From Colwellia sp. (GTDB lineage: Bacteria; Pseudomonadota; Gammaproteobacteria; Enterobacterales; Alteromonadaceae): a DNA stretch of 64,000 bases. Below are positions 7,922 to 17,578 of the stretch, one piece after another. The notes below the pieces were generated by a model, which did no database searches, was not told the origin of the DNA, and worked only from the letters and a program-made list of their open reading frames with translations. The DNA lies in contig JABSOX010000010.1 in NCBI GenBank assembly GCA_013215655.1, forward strand, positions 124,001 to 188,000. Direction: 5' to 3'. Position numbers and translations under genes: made by a program. Each line of letters opens with the position of its first letter. Within the stretch, counting starts at the first letter, position 1.

Positions 7922-10060
7922 TTAATCTTGTGTTCTTAGTTGCTGCGCAATATCTAAAGTGACCTGAGCAACTTCAAATAGTTCTTCTACCGGGATAGGC
8001 GTTTGTTCACCATTTTGGATGGCGGATAAAAAGGCTGCAGCACATGCTTTTTGACCTTTATCCTGCTGCCACAAATTCATTTTTTTGAAGTTTTTGAAGC
8101 CAAAACCAGTGAGTCTTCTAAAATTATCCAACTGTAAAACTTTACCTTCAGCAAATACTTCAATACGTTCTTTGGGAAATGATGCTGAACCATTGGCTAA
8201 ATAATGTATGGTACCAAAGGAGCCATCGGCAAATCCAAGGATAATGGCGGCTTTGTCTTCAACAATAGCACCTGAATCAGTAGAGCTTATTCTTCTTGCT
8301 TGGACGGATGTTATTTTTTCGCCTACTAAGAAGCGCATTAAATCAATAAAATGGCATGCTTCACCAATAATTCGCCCTCCGCCTCGTTCAATATCCTGGG
8401 TCCAGTGATCTGCAGGGATCATGCCGGCGTTCATGGTCATAATGAATGACTTGGGCTGTGAGATATTATTAAGCAATGCTTTCATTTTAACTACTTGCGG
8501 AGCAAAACGACGGTTAAAGCCAACCATTAAATGACTCTTCTGTGCAGCCGTTTGCTCTTCATAGCTGGCTTTCACTAAGTCTAATTGTTGTTGATTTATC
8601 GCTAGAGGTTTTTCGACAAAAACATTTTTTCCTTGCTTTAGCGCTTTGCTAACAAATTTTGCATGACTGTGATGTTGTGTAACAATAGCTATAGTATTGA
8701 TTTCATTGTTTTCTATCATCGCATCAGTATTTGTAGTTGCCTGATGAAAACTATTGTTTTTTCCATGAATAACGCTATTCACTCCGCCAGAAGTAGAAAG
8801 GGTGTGTAATTTTGCATTGGCGGCTTTAAATGCGGGGATTAGTATCCGGGATGCATAATTACCTGCGCCGATGAAACCAACAATAGCGTCTTTTTTATCA
8901 AAAATTAGTTTTGGGTTAAGCTCAATACTGTCAAGTTGGCTTTCATTTTCATTGTTTTGATATTGCAACAATATACCTAATGCTTGTTTATTGTCGGTAA
9001 GAGTCTGATAGGCAGATAAGGCGTCATTAAACAGGTATCTATGGCTGATTAATGGCTTAACGTCGATTTTTCTTAACGACATCATATCAAGTATTGCAAT
9101 AAAATTACGTTGCTCAGTCCAGCGTACAAATCCCAATGGATAGTCAACTCCTTGCTCTTCATATGACTCATCATATCGTCCAGGGCCATAGGAACAGGAG
9201 ACTTGGAAGCTTAATTCTTTCTGATAAAATTCACTACGATTAAGTTCAAGTCCAGTCACACCAACTAAAATGATTCGGCCACGTTGACGAGACATATTTG
9301 CTGCTTGTGAAACTGGGTCACTTGATGTGGTAGACGCGGTTATAATAACTGCATCAACTCCTTTGCCACGACTGAAACTCAACCCTCGTGTGACCGGATC
9401 TTCTCCTGAGGTCGGATTACAGATTTCTGCGCCAAATTGTTGTGCTAAGGCGAGTTTATTATCGTCAAAATCAACTGCTAATACACGACAACCATTGGCA
9501 ATAAGTAATTGTATGGTTAACAAACCAATAAGACCTGCGCCAATAACCACAACAGATTCACCTAATGTTGGATTGGCTAAGCGTATACCTTGTAAGCCAA
9601 TTGAAGCTAATACCGTGAATACGGCACTTTCATCATCAACATTATCGGGTATTTTTGCACAGAGGTTTTTGGCAACACGAACTCTATCTGCATGGGGGCC
9701 ATTGGAAACTACTCTATCTCCGGGAGAAAAATCGCTGACACCTTCGCCGGTGTCAGTTACTTTGCCAACGTGGCAATAACCCAAAGGCAATGGCTGAGCG
9801 AGCTTTGAACGCACCGCGTCTATTGTGGTTAATAAACCATCGGTTTGGATTTTATCCAAGACCATTTTTACTTTTTCAGGCTGCTTACGCGCCTTGTCAA
9901 TTAATGACGCTTTACCAAAGTCAACCAACATACGTTCGGTGCCAACAGAAATTAAACTCACGGTTGAGGCAATGATTAAATGACCCGCTTTGTTTCTAGG
10001 GTTAGGTGCGGTAATTAGTGAAGTTTCACCATTGCCCATATTTTGGAGAATTTGTTTCAT
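7922..10060 (-). CDS. Two-domain oxidoreductase: zinc-type alcohol dehydrogenase fused to Gfo/Idh/MocA
   Basis: A 712-residue fusion. Residues 1 to about 360 resemble a medium-chain dehydrogenase, with GDRVVSNGPHADRVRVAKNL and the Rossmann segment VVVIGAGLIGLLTIQLL. From about 385 a Gfo/Idh/MocA domain follows, with nucleotide-binding VGFIGAGNYASRILIPA and the catalytic-loop motif EKP in GKNVFVEKPLAI. Both halves are NAD(P)-dependent folds acting on sugars or polyols. Fused, they probably carry out successive oxidations or an oxidation-reduction exchange on a sugar nucleotide. The substrate is unknown. It is tightly linked to the heparinase-like gene downstream and 27 bp after a glycosyltransferase upstream. 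Confidence 0.85.
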   Translation of the reverse strand: MKQILQNMGNGETSLITAPNPRNKAGHLIIASTVSLISVGTERMLVDFGKASLIDKARKQPEKVKMVLDKIQTDGLLTTIDAVRSKLAQPLPLGYCHVGKVTDTGEGVSDFSPGDRVVSNGPHADRVRVAKNLCAKIPDNVDDESAVFTVLASIGLQGIRLANPTLGESVVVIGAGLIGLLTIQLLIANGCRVLAVDFDDNKLALAQQFGAEICNPTSGEDPVTRGLSFSRGKGVDAVIITASTTSSDPVSQAANMSRQRGRIILVGVTGLELNRSEFYQKELSFQVSCSYGPGRYDESYEEQGVDYPLGFVRWTEQRNFIAILDMMSLRKIDVKPLISHRYLFNDALSAYQTLTDNKQALGILLQYQNNENESQLDSIELNPKLIFDKKDAIVGFIGAGNYASRILIPAFKAANAKLHTLSTSGGVNSVIHGKNNSFHQATTNTDAMIENNEINTIAIVTQHHSHAKFVSKALKQGKNVFVEKPLAINQQQLDLVKASYEEQTAAQKSHLMVGFNRRFAPQVVKMKALLNNISQPKSFIMTMNAGMIPADHWTQDIERGGGRIIGEACHFIDLMRFLVGEKITSVQARRISSTDSGAIVEDKAAIILGFADGSFGTIHYLANGSASFPKERIEVFAEGKVLQLDNFRRLTGFGFKNFKKMNLWQQDKGQKACAAAFLSAIQNGEQTPIPVEELFEVAQVTLDIAQQLRTQD

Positions 10061-10087
10061 TTTTCTTTAGTGTAACCTTTTTATTAA

Positions 10088-11257
10088 TCAACTGAAATTG
10101 GCGAGTACTTTCATGTATTTTTGATATTTTTCGTCAGGAGTTAACATACTTGAAAAAATCATGTCGCCATTACTTTTTAATTCGTTATATTTATTCGGCT
10201 CATTGATAAGTAGCTTCATTGCATCAGCTATCTCTATGGGATTATTAGGGTCTATATATAGTGCCGCGTTTTTACAGATTTCGGTAGCGAAAGCCTTTCT
10301 ACTGGTGATCACTGGTGTGCCAGTCGCAAAAGACTCAGGATAAACGGCTGAAAATGTTTCTATAAAACTAGGTAAAATAGAGGCATAAGCAACGCCATAT
10401 ATCTTCGACAAATCAGCAATATCAATTTTGCCAATATTTAGGCACTGCTGCTCAAGGTTATTTTTAATGATATAGGGAATGAAGTCTTCAACGAATGTTT
10501 GAGCGGGCAGTGTAAAAATGATTTTAAAGTGTATTTCTCCCATAGAGTACTTCAAAATATTTGCAGCGTTCAAAAGAGAGATTAAATTTTTATGTGGGTA
10601 ATCCGCAGACAAAGCAACAAATAGATTATCTGTAAATTTTAACTTTATGCCATTAATATGTGTTTCTTTTATTTTGTTAAAGGATTTGCCAAAACTAATT
10701 GAAGTATTAGGTACGACGAAACACTGTTTCTTAGGAACCTTAAAGCGACGAATAAACCCCAGTTTTGCTGTACTAGTTTCAAAAATCCAGCCATTTGCTT
10801 TTCGTATATAAAAGGCATAGTAGCAATATTTCAGTATTGATTTGATAATCTTTAAAATACTTCCTTTATAAGTATCAATAAAAGTGGAGAGTGTAGCGTG
10901 GGTGATCCAACCGTTGGCAAAACCAGAAATATGAATGCTTTTGAATTTTATATAGCAGGGACCATAGAGTGTAAAGACAATATTAATATTATTCGCTTGT
11001 TCAAAGGTTAATATTTCTTTTCTGATAAGGGAATTATGTGTAGAACTCCCTTTGATTATGAGTGAATTCTTTGTCAGTAGTATACCTACTTTTTGTAATT
11101 CATTATTCAATTCGTCACTGATAACAAAATACCAAATTAGTGCGGTATCCGCTGAATTTTGGCTTGCCAAGATGAAGTTTACTGCGGCTTGTAGTGCGCC
11201 GCCTTTAATTATATTAGCGGCATTAAAGAGAGCGTTTCTTGATTGGTTAGACACCAT
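10088..11257 (-). CDS. Glycosyltransferase (GT4-like)
   Basis: A 389-residue GT-B type protein. The C-terminal half has the donor-site pattern ASILPSFIETFSAVYPESFATGTPVITS, including the E-x7-E-like arrangement of GT4 enzymes, and an earlier YPHKNLISLLNAANIL segment. The N-terminal half is divergent. It should add one sugar of the repeat unit at the cytoplasmic face. Donor and acceptor cannot be told. Its ATG lies inside the end of the preceding glycosyltransferase gene (11-bp overlap), consistent with coupled expression. Confidence 0.82.
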   Translation of the reverse strand: MVSNQSRNALFNAANIIKGGALQAAVNFILASQNSADTALIWYFVISDELNNELQKVGILLTKNSLIIKGSSTHNSLIRKEILTFEQANNINIVFTLYGPCYIKFKSIHISGFANGWITHATLSTFIDTYKGSILKIIKSILKYCYYAFYIRKANGWIFETSTAKLGFIRRFKVPKKQCFVVPNTSISFGKSFNKIKETHINGIKLKFTDNLFVALSADYPHKNLISLLNAANILKYSMGEIHFKIIFTLPAQTFVEDFIPYIIKNNLEQQCLNIGKIDIADLSKIYGVAYASILPSFIETFSAVYPESFATGTPVITSRKAFATEICKNAALYIDPNNPIEIADAMKLLINEPNKYNELKSNGDMIFSSMLTPDEKYQKYMKVLANFS

Positions 11258-12320
11258 TATCTGCCCTCGGGAGAGTAGATTTTATATCGCGGACAAACCT
11301 TTTTGCCGTTACTAATGGTGAGAAGTGCATTTTATGTATTGCACAATTTTCGGATTGTTCAATTAACAACTGAGGATTATTAATATAAAGATCTAATGCT
11401 TCTTTAAAAGATGTTTTGTCTGGCTCAACAATTGAACCATTATATTGGTTTATGATTAAATGTTCTGAAGCTCCTGCGGCATTACTACATAGAACAGGAA
11501 TATTGTTTGCGATTGCTTCGTGCACCGCCATCCCCCAACCATCTATTCTAGAGGGAAATATTAGTAAATCGTATTGCGCCCATAATTGTTCTACCTTATC
11601 GGAGGGTATAACTCCTTGATAAGTCGCATTTGATATTTTTCTTATTTGGTCCGCATAAATTTGATTTTCGGGTTGAACTGAACCGATAAAATCTACAATT
11701 AAATCGTTAGAAAAATCCTGAATGACGTCAAGAGCAATATCTGTGCCTTTTTGATAATTCAACTCCCCCAAGATTAATGCTTTTAATGGTGAGGATACTG
11801 AAGATTTAATTGTAATCTTATTATTTATGGCTGAGCTGTAATTGGTTATAAATATCTTTGATGGGCAGACGCCCATCATTTCAAAGCTACGCTTGGCTTT
11901 ATTCCCAATAGCAAACGCAGCTAAAGCACGGCAATTAATACTGGCATAATACCATTTAACAATGATGTTTTTGAGAAAAGAACGATTACTAGGGGCAGGT
12001 ATATTTTCACTTAAGTGGTACCAGTTTATCTTGAATAAAAGACAAAAAAGCCATATGAAAATATTAGATAAACTACTGCATCCCGTGATTATATGAACAG
12101 AGTTTCTGTTATTAATTAAAATATAAAGTTGGGTTAATAAAAACGTTGAATAGTGTTCAAATTCTTGTAATTCAGGTAATTTCCAGCCTAGTTTTTTTCT
12201 TCGGTTATGCTGTTTACCTGTATAGTAAATATTAAGTTTTGTTTGTGCGGATAAAGCTTGGAAATATGAACTCTGATGATGAGAAGGCATATTCATCCAT
12301 ATAATGACTTGAGCTTCCAC
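11247..12320 (-). CDS. Glycosyltransferase family 4
   Basis: A 357-residue protein starting at a GTG (12320) that follows AAGGA with five-base spacing. The C-terminal domain contains ILGELNYQKGTDIALDVIQD and FPSRIDGWGMAVHEAIANNIPVL, where the glutamates and glycine-rich loop match the GT4 donor site. The N-terminal half has aromatic-rich hydrophobic stretches, suggesting membrane association. It probably extends the lipid-linked repeat unit. Specificity is unknown. It is followed directly, with overlap, by the next glycosyltransferase and preceded by the flippase after 50 bp. Confidence 0.82.
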   Translation of the reverse strand: MEAQVIIWMNMPSHHQSSYFQALSAQTKLNIYYTGKQHNRRKKLGWKLPELQEFEHYSTFLLTQLYILINNRNSVHIITGCSSLSNIFIWLFCLLFKINWYHLSENIPAPSNRSFLKNIIVKWYYASINCRALAAFAIGNKAKRSFEMMGVCPSKIFITNYSSAINNKITIKSSVSSPLKALILGELNYQKGTDIALDVIQDFSNDLIVDFIGSVQPENQIYADQIRKISNATYQGVIPSDKVEQLWAQYDLLIFPSRIDGWGMAVHEAIANNIPVLCSNAAGASEHLIINQYNGSIVEPDKTSFKEALDLYINNPQLLIEQSENCAIHKMHFSPLVTAKRFVRDIKSTLPRADNGV

Positions 12321-12370
12321 AGGTATCCTTTTTTATGTTTGTCGCCTTAGCAACTATGGTTAATAAAGTA

Positions 12371-13624
12371 TTAGATATTGACTTTACGTCTATTATTAAA
12401 TTTATTATAACTAAATACAAAAAACACCAAAGCAAAATAGGAAGTACACAGTATTTTTGCAGCGATGATGTTATTAATGCCTGGTGCAATGTTGTAAAGT
12501 GAAATGACACAAACTCCCCAAAAAGAATTGAAAATCAGTAAATCTTTAGTCCTACCTTTTGCGATAAGTATTTGTGTATATAAGTTATAGATGCATAAAG
12601 GCAAAGCTGTGGAGAGCATTAAGTAGCTTGCAAAAAGTATATCTGCTTTTATTTCAATCGCGTAAAAATTGAAAATGAATGGCATAAATAATGAGATTGC
12701 AATGATCATTATCAAACAGAACACAGCTGAACAGTAATATCCTGTTTTCTTTATACGATCAAAAGCCTCTGTGTTTTTTAGCTGTACAAGTCGAGGTAAC
12801 AGAGCGGTAGCCAACGAATTTGTTATCATTAGTATCATCATTCTAAATTGCATTGATACATTAAATAGCCCCAATTCCGCAAAACCATTTTGTACAACTA
12901 TTTGATTTGATAAATACCATTGCACAGGAGTTACCATCAAACCTGATATAAATATGGGAAAGGATAACTTAATATAATTGACACAGAACGCTCGAAATTT
13001 TGTCAGATTAGTCAGGAAGCTTTGACCAATGTGTAATTTAGGCTTGGCTACGATAAAAAAGTAGCTGTTAGAGATCAATAACGCAATGGCATATGGGTAT
13101 ACCGATAAGTATGAGTCATAGTAAACGCTGACAAAAACAATCGCGCATAATAGAACTGAAAAAATGACTCTGGCATTAAGTATTTTAGAAAACTTTTCTT
13201 TCCCGGAAAAGTAGGAAATGTAAGCTGTATTTATTAATTCTAAAAAGGCAATAAGTAAAATCAAGCCAAAATTTTCGATTATATGTTGGTTAGGTGTAAA
13301 GATGAATGCATATAGGTATAGCAGCCCTGAAAATACAAAAAACAATACAAAAATATTGGAAAAATAATAACTAAAGCTATCGTTTTTATGTTGATCGGAT
13401 GACAGGTTTTTTATAAATGCTTGTCCTGTTGCCATTGCTGAAAAAGTAGTAAGCAATAAGGCGGTGGTAATTATATATATGTAATTACCAAAAGCATCTT
13501 CTCCGATGCCTTTTATCAATATCGAGGTAACAATTAGGCTTGTTGCTCGTAAGGTTAACGAGGCGGAAAGATTAAAAAAAATATTTAGTAATGGAAGATG
13601 TTTAAAAGAATTTATCATAAACAT
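12371..13624 (-). CDS. wzx: Polysaccharide repeat-unit flippase (Wzx-like, MOP superfamily)
   Basis: A 417-residue very hydrophobic protein with about 12 predicted membrane helices across its whole length, as in Wzx/RfbX flippases. It moves the completed undecaprenyl-linked repeat unit to the periplasmic face. Sequence identity among these proteins is low, so the call rests on size, topology, the early SASLTLRATSLIVTSILIKGIGEDAFGNY segment typical of the family's first helices, and position among glycosyltransferases with a polymerase in the same operon. It begins 4 bp after the preceding gene. Confidence 0.85.
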   Translation of the reverse strand: MFMINSFKHLPLLNIFFNLSASLTLRATSLIVTSILIKGIGEDAFGNYIYIITTALLLTTFSAMATGQAFIKNLSSDQHKNDSFSYYFSNIFVLFFVFSGLLYLYAFIFTPNQHIIENFGLILLIAFLELINTAYISYFSGKEKFSKILNARVIFSVLLCAIVFVSVYYDSYLSVYPYAIALLISNSYFFIVAKPKLHIGQSFLTNLTKFRAFCVNYIKLSFPIFISGLMVTPVQWYLSNQIVVQNGFAELGLFNVSMQFRMMILMITNSLATALLPRLVQLKNTEAFDRIKKTGYYCSAVFCLIMIIAISLFMPFIFNFYAIEIKADILFASYLMLSTALPLCIYNLYTQILIAKGRTKDLLIFNSFWGVCVISLYNIAPGINNIIAAKILCTSYFALVFFVFSYNKFNNRRKVNI

Positions 13625-13628
13625 GATG

Positions 13629-14840
13629 TCATTTTTTAAGTTTTGAATAAAGGTGAAGCAATGGAGAGAAAAAATTTTGGTGTTTTTCTATTTTTGTTAG
13701 TATTTTTCGATAACCGTAATACTTAAACTTATTGTATGTTGCTGCCATAGCTTGGGTAAGTGGAGTGACATTTGTTTTTTGAATAAATTTATGTAATTCA
13801 GCAGAGTTATGTTGCCAATTCAACTTTTCAATGGCATGTTTTCGAGCTATATTCATTTTACCTTCAAGATTTTCTTCCTCAACATACTGTTGCATTTTTT
13901 TCGATAAATCATCAATGTCACATAATTGTTGAGGCCAGTAATAAGCATCTTTTCGGCAATAGAATCTATCTATTGCAACGAGTGAACATGCAGTAGAGAT
14001 AAATTCTTTCATCGGCTCAGCGTCAGGAACAATGGTGGGTAAACCACTAGAAATTGCTTCAGACACTGTTAAACCTAAGCCGTCAAGGCGACAAGGATAA
14101 ACATATACATTGCCTAAATGGTATAGACCTGGAGCACTAACCGTTTTTGTGATCAAAGTTAAGGACTCGCTTTTTTCTAACATGGTAAGGCAATCAATGA
14201 TACTTTCATCATCTTTGTAAAAATCGAATAAGTTTCTTTGTGTATGAATTATTAATTTGAAATTTCCAGTCAACTTTACCGCAGCTTTTAGTAATAAGTC
14301 AGTACCTTTTCTTAATGGATTCATCCCACAAGAGTGAAAAAAAACAGCGTTGTTCTTATCTGAAGTATTATCAGCGAGAGTATACTCTTCAGTATTTAAG
14401 CCCCATGGAATATAAATAACATTATGGTGATCGTTAAAAGCTTTATAGTGCCTTTTAGTATTACAAATTAAGGCATCATATAAACCATATAGAGGGACTG
14501 TTTCTTCTGTATAATAATCGACATACGAAACACTTTTTATGTTGAGTTTCTTTAGCCAGAGTAGCGGTTCAAACCAATGCTGCTCATTAAAAAGTACTAG
14601 TTCAATATTGTGAGTTTTTAGCCAATTTAAAAAATCTGTTTTAATGATATGATTTGTTATTGGAATATACGAGTCTTTACCTCTCCACACATTCATTTCA
14701 GTTTTTTGATACCGAATATCTTGCTCACCGCCTCGTGAATAAATAAATATATTATGATTGTTTTCGAGAGCAGTAATGTAAGATTTAGAAACAACTGACG
14801 CCCCTCTTTCACCCCATACCGTTACAATACCTATGTTCAT
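13629..14840 (-). CDS. Glycosyltransferase (GT4-like)
   Basis: A 403-residue protein. It opens MNIGIVTVWGERGASVVSK and has C-terminal donor-site motifs FFHSCGMNPLRKGTDLLLKA and YVYPCRLDGLGLTVSEAISSG, matching GT4 enzymes. The C-terminal tail beyond about residue 340 is lysine- and aromatic-rich and may touch the membrane. Its ATG overlaps the preceding stop (ATGA), and the flippase follows 4 bp later. The sugar added is unknown. Confidence 0.83.
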   Translation of the reverse strand: MNIGIVTVWGERGASVVSKSYITALENNHNIFIYSRGGEQDIRYQKTEMNVWRGKDSYIPITNHIIKTDFLNWLKTHNIELVLFNEQHWFEPLLWLKKLNIKSVSYVDYYTEETVPLYGLYDALICNTKRHYKAFNDHHNVIYIPWGLNTEEYTLADNTSDKNNAVFFHSCGMNPLRKGTDLLLKAAVKLTGNFKLIIHTQRNLFDFYKDDESIIDCLTMLEKSESLTLITKTVSAPGLYHLGNVYVYPCRLDGLGLTVSEAISSGLPTIVPDAEPMKEFISTACSLVAIDRFYCRKDAYYWPQQLCDIDDLSKKMQQYVEEENLEGKMNIARKHAIEKLNWQHNSAELHKFIQKTNVTPLTQAMAATYNKFKYYGYRKILTKIEKHQNFFSPLLHLYSKLKK

Positions 14841-15961
14841 AAAACGTCTCTTTCTATTGTCATGATAAATTCTTGAGCAATCGCTTTCGGGCTAAATCTA
14901 AATGAGGCATAACTATAGGCATTTTGAATCACTTGTTTTTTGTAATCAATATCAATGATAAAACGCTCGATCGCTTGGGATACAGAAAAACAATCATTAT
15001 CAACAAGTTGCCCATAGTCGTCTGAGGTTATTATATCTTTAGTACCGCCCGCGCAGTGCAAGGCAACCACAGGTTTCCTTTCCAACATAGCTTCTACTAA
15101 TGTTCGACCAAACCCTTCAGCAAGAGAGGTCGAAAGCAATAAGTCTATTTCACTATACATTTTTGATTTATTGCTGACAAAGCCCTTAAAGTTCACCATT
15201 TTTGATAACTGGAGTTGCTCTATCCTGCGGTTCAGCTTTTGAGTATACGCCTCATTGTTCGCTTCCCCATATATATTTAACTGAATATTTAGACCTTTTC
15301 GTATTAATAATGCCAAACTTTCGATAGCAAGCAGTTGATTCTTACCTACATCAATATATCCCACTACACCTATAACAAAAGTATTGTTCTTGTTTGTTTC
15401 ATATATTAAATTTAAATTTTCAACGGGATTATATAAAATATGACATTTTGCCCCTTTTTTGAGTAAGCCCGATTTCTCTACGATGTTTTTCTGGTTTGAA
15501 GAAGTGGCAATTACTAAATTCAAATGTGAAGATAAAGTAATGACTAATTTACTTATGCCATTTGTTAAATTACCACCCCTATTAAAATAGACGGTTTTAA
15601 AACTAGATACATAACTACATATACCCGTAAGTAATTGAGCATAAATATTATTAGTGATTACTACTGTGTGTTCAGTTTTATTTTTATTGATGAGCCTCAA
15701 TATCTTAATCAGTAAAGTGACTCTCTTTAACGTTTTTTTTGACTGCCAAAGTGAAATTTCATCGAGCAATAATAAATGGACATTTAAAGCGGAAAAGGCA
15801 TCGGATAGCTGCCCTTTCGGGCATATAATAAAAATATCAAAGTGGTAACAAATTTCTTTAATTAATGAAGTGACAGAGTGGAGCATTCCTCCCGTAATTG
15901 AGTCATACTCCAAAATAAATATTAACCTTACTTTACCAGCGGAGTTTATAGTGTTTTTCAT
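14837..15961 (-). CDS. Glycosyltransferase family 4
   Basis: A 374-residue GT-B protein. The C-terminal domain contains VIGVVGYIDVGKNQLLAIES, VNFKGFVSNKSKMYSEIDLL and LLSTSLAEGFGRTLVEAMLE, the last being the canonical GT4 E-GFG-x3-VEAM motif. It should build part of the repeat unit from a nucleotide-sugar donor. It overlaps the polymerase gene by 29 bp at its start and the next glycosyltransferase by 4 bp at its end. Confidence 0.87.
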   Translation of the reverse strand: MKNTINSAGKVRLIFILEYDSITGGMLHSVTSLIKEICYHFDIFIICPKGQLSDAFSALNVHLLLLDEISLWQSKKTLKRVTLLIKILRLINKNKTEHTVVITNNIYAQLLTGICSYVSSFKTVYFNRGGNLTNGISKLVITLSSHLNLVIATSSNQKNIVEKSGLLKKGAKCHILYNPVENLNLIYETNKNNTFVIGVVGYIDVGKNQLLAIESLALLIRKGLNIQLNIYGEANNEAYTQKLNRRIEQLQLSKMVNFKGFVSNKSKMYSEIDLLLSTSLAEGFGRTLVEAMLERKPVVALHCAGGTKDIITSDDYGQLVDNDCFSVSQAIERFIIDIDYKKQVIQNAYSYASFRFSPKAIAQEFIMTIERDVL

Positions 15962-17066
15962 TATTTTCTCTAATAATCAAACCGAAAAATGCAAATGGAA
16001 TTAATTTTATAAAGGCAAGATAAGTCGATGCATTTGTACTTGAATCATTAATAAATACTACCAACATAAGCAGAGAGGCTAATTTAATCACTTTATTTTG
16101 ATGTTTGATGTGCTTTATCGTCTGAAACGTTACCAGTAAATATAAAATCATAGAGAATAAACCAAAACAAGTAACATGAGTTATAAGTAAGCTATGTTCT
16201 GGAATTAAACTTCCACCTAAAAATATCAAAATAAAATTTCTCTCTTGTAAATAATTCACCACTGGCATTATAGCGACGTCATATAACCGACCTAAAAATA
16301 TATCTTCAGGTGCAGCTACATTAATCTTTTTATCTAGAAAAGAAAGACCGTAGTTAAAAACGTCCGACTCAATCCCTTCAAATAGGAAAAAAAGAAATAT
16401 AAGGCTGACTAATGCTAAAAATTTGGCCCTACCTTTTAAATCCAATATAAATAACAGAATAAAAAGTACAACGCATATTAACAATACATAATTTGAGCGT
16501 GAGAAACTTAAAATAACTAATAGAAAAGAGAGGATAATGTTGAAGGAATGGGTAAGCCTATATGAAACATTCTTAACATAAAGAGTAAGTGACATGATCA
16601 TAATGAGTAATGAAATAATGCCAATATTATTTAGATTGAAATATGATAATTCTACTGAGTGATGTGTAAAACCTGAGGACCAAGTAGTGGTTAGTACCCA
16701 AATATTAAACAAGTTAACCATTAAAAAAGGATACTTAAAAATTGTAATGTTGATATGCGACTTATAATTAATAACATATAGGTATATAGCCATTGCGAAA
16801 AGGTTAGATCTAAATACATTAATCCAACTCGTTTGTGTAATTTTAAAAACAAACATGGTGATAAGAGATATGACAACAATTAGTATCAGAAAGATTGACA
16901 ACTGATCAATAATTATAGTGCCATTAATAAATCGACCGATTAGAAGGGCGAGGACCCATAAAAATATCAGCTCCAATAAGCCAGAAGTCATTCCCATGTA
17001 AGATTGAAATATACAGAGGATGGGTAGTATGAATATGATGAAATTACTTAATTTATATTTATTCAT
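15933..17066 (-). CDS. wzy: O-antigen/capsule polymerase-like membrane protein (Wzy-like)
   Basis: A 377-residue integral membrane protein with roughly ten hydrophobic helices and a longer polar loop in the second half (after FEGIESDVFNYGLSFLD, about residues 230-280). This is the usual plan of Wzy polymerases, which join repeat units in the periplasm. Wzy proteins share little sequence, so the assignment relies on topology, length, and the presence of a flippase and several glycosyltransferases in the same operon. It is the promoter-proximal gene of the operon, with about 500 bp of leader upstream. Confidence 0.78.
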   Translation of the reverse strand: MNKYKLSNFIIFILPILCIFQSYMGMTSGLLELIFLWVLALLIGRFINGTIIIDQLSIFLILIVVISLITMFVFKITQTSWINVFRSNLFAMAIYLYVINYKSHINITIFKYPFLMVNLFNIWVLTTTWSSGFTHHSVELSYFNLNNIGIISLLIMIMSLTLYVKNVSYRLTHSFNIILSFLLVILSFSRSNYVLLICVVLFILLFILDLKGRAKFLALVSLIFLFFLFEGIESDVFNYGLSFLDKKINVAAPEDIFLGRLYDVAIMPVVNYLQERNFILIFLGGSLIPEHSLLITHVTCFGLFSMILYLLVTFQTIKHIKHQNKVIKLASLLMLVVFINDSSTNASTYLAFIKLIPFAFFGLIIRENNEKHYKLRW

Positions 17067-17578
17067 ATATCCGAAATATTGTTAATATCTATGAGGGAGG
17101 CAACATTACAAAAAATAAATATTAGATATCTGTGAGGTAAAGTTATCACAGCAACCTTGATATGTATATCAGCACTATTGACGATAATTTAAAACCTTTT
17201 GTCATGATCCTGTGATTAAATCATAGTAAGGAAGTAAAGGTTTATGTATAGATAAAAAACTTTACCTTATTCTTCATCTGTTGAAGGACAATCAAGTGAG
17301 CCTTCAAAGTAACTTAATATATAAGAACATGGTTGTAGATAAATAACATTTTTTGTTAAGCGAATACATTCACCTAAGAGCCTCCCATGTGTAAACCAAG
17401 AATGTTAGAAGCTAAAATTCTCTTGATATCACCTAGCAATATTTTTAAATTATATTGATCTAAATCAAATACAAGTAGAAAAACCAATGCGAATGGTTTG
17501 CATTTGCCTTCTGTTTTCAGTATCATCACGCCCATAATTAAGACCCTATAAAATTCCTTTTTGATGGACGTGACCAAA
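17067..17578. other. Divergent control region between polysaccharide operon and porin
   Basis: About 500 bp without a supportable gene. It must hold the promoter of the 13-gene minus-strand operon and that of the plus-strand porin. Several inverted repeats occur: AGGTAAAGTT at 17135-17144 faces AACTTTACCT at 17258-17267, and GTAAAG/CTTTAC arms form a local hairpin at about 17234-17265. I looked for the JUMPstart/ops element GGCGGTAGCNT used by RfaH in enterobacterial loci and did not find it. A short minus-strand open frame at 17374-17577 has no support. Confidence 0.5.

Noticed and set aside
12232-12510. A 92-codon minus-strand frame across the flippase/glycosyltransferase border
   Set aside because: It overlaps the ends of two real genes in another frame and has no translation signals.
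17374-17577. A 67-codon minus-strand open frame upstream of the porin
   Set aside because: No ribosome-binding site, no recognisable motif, and it overlaps the porin start and the probable promoter region.
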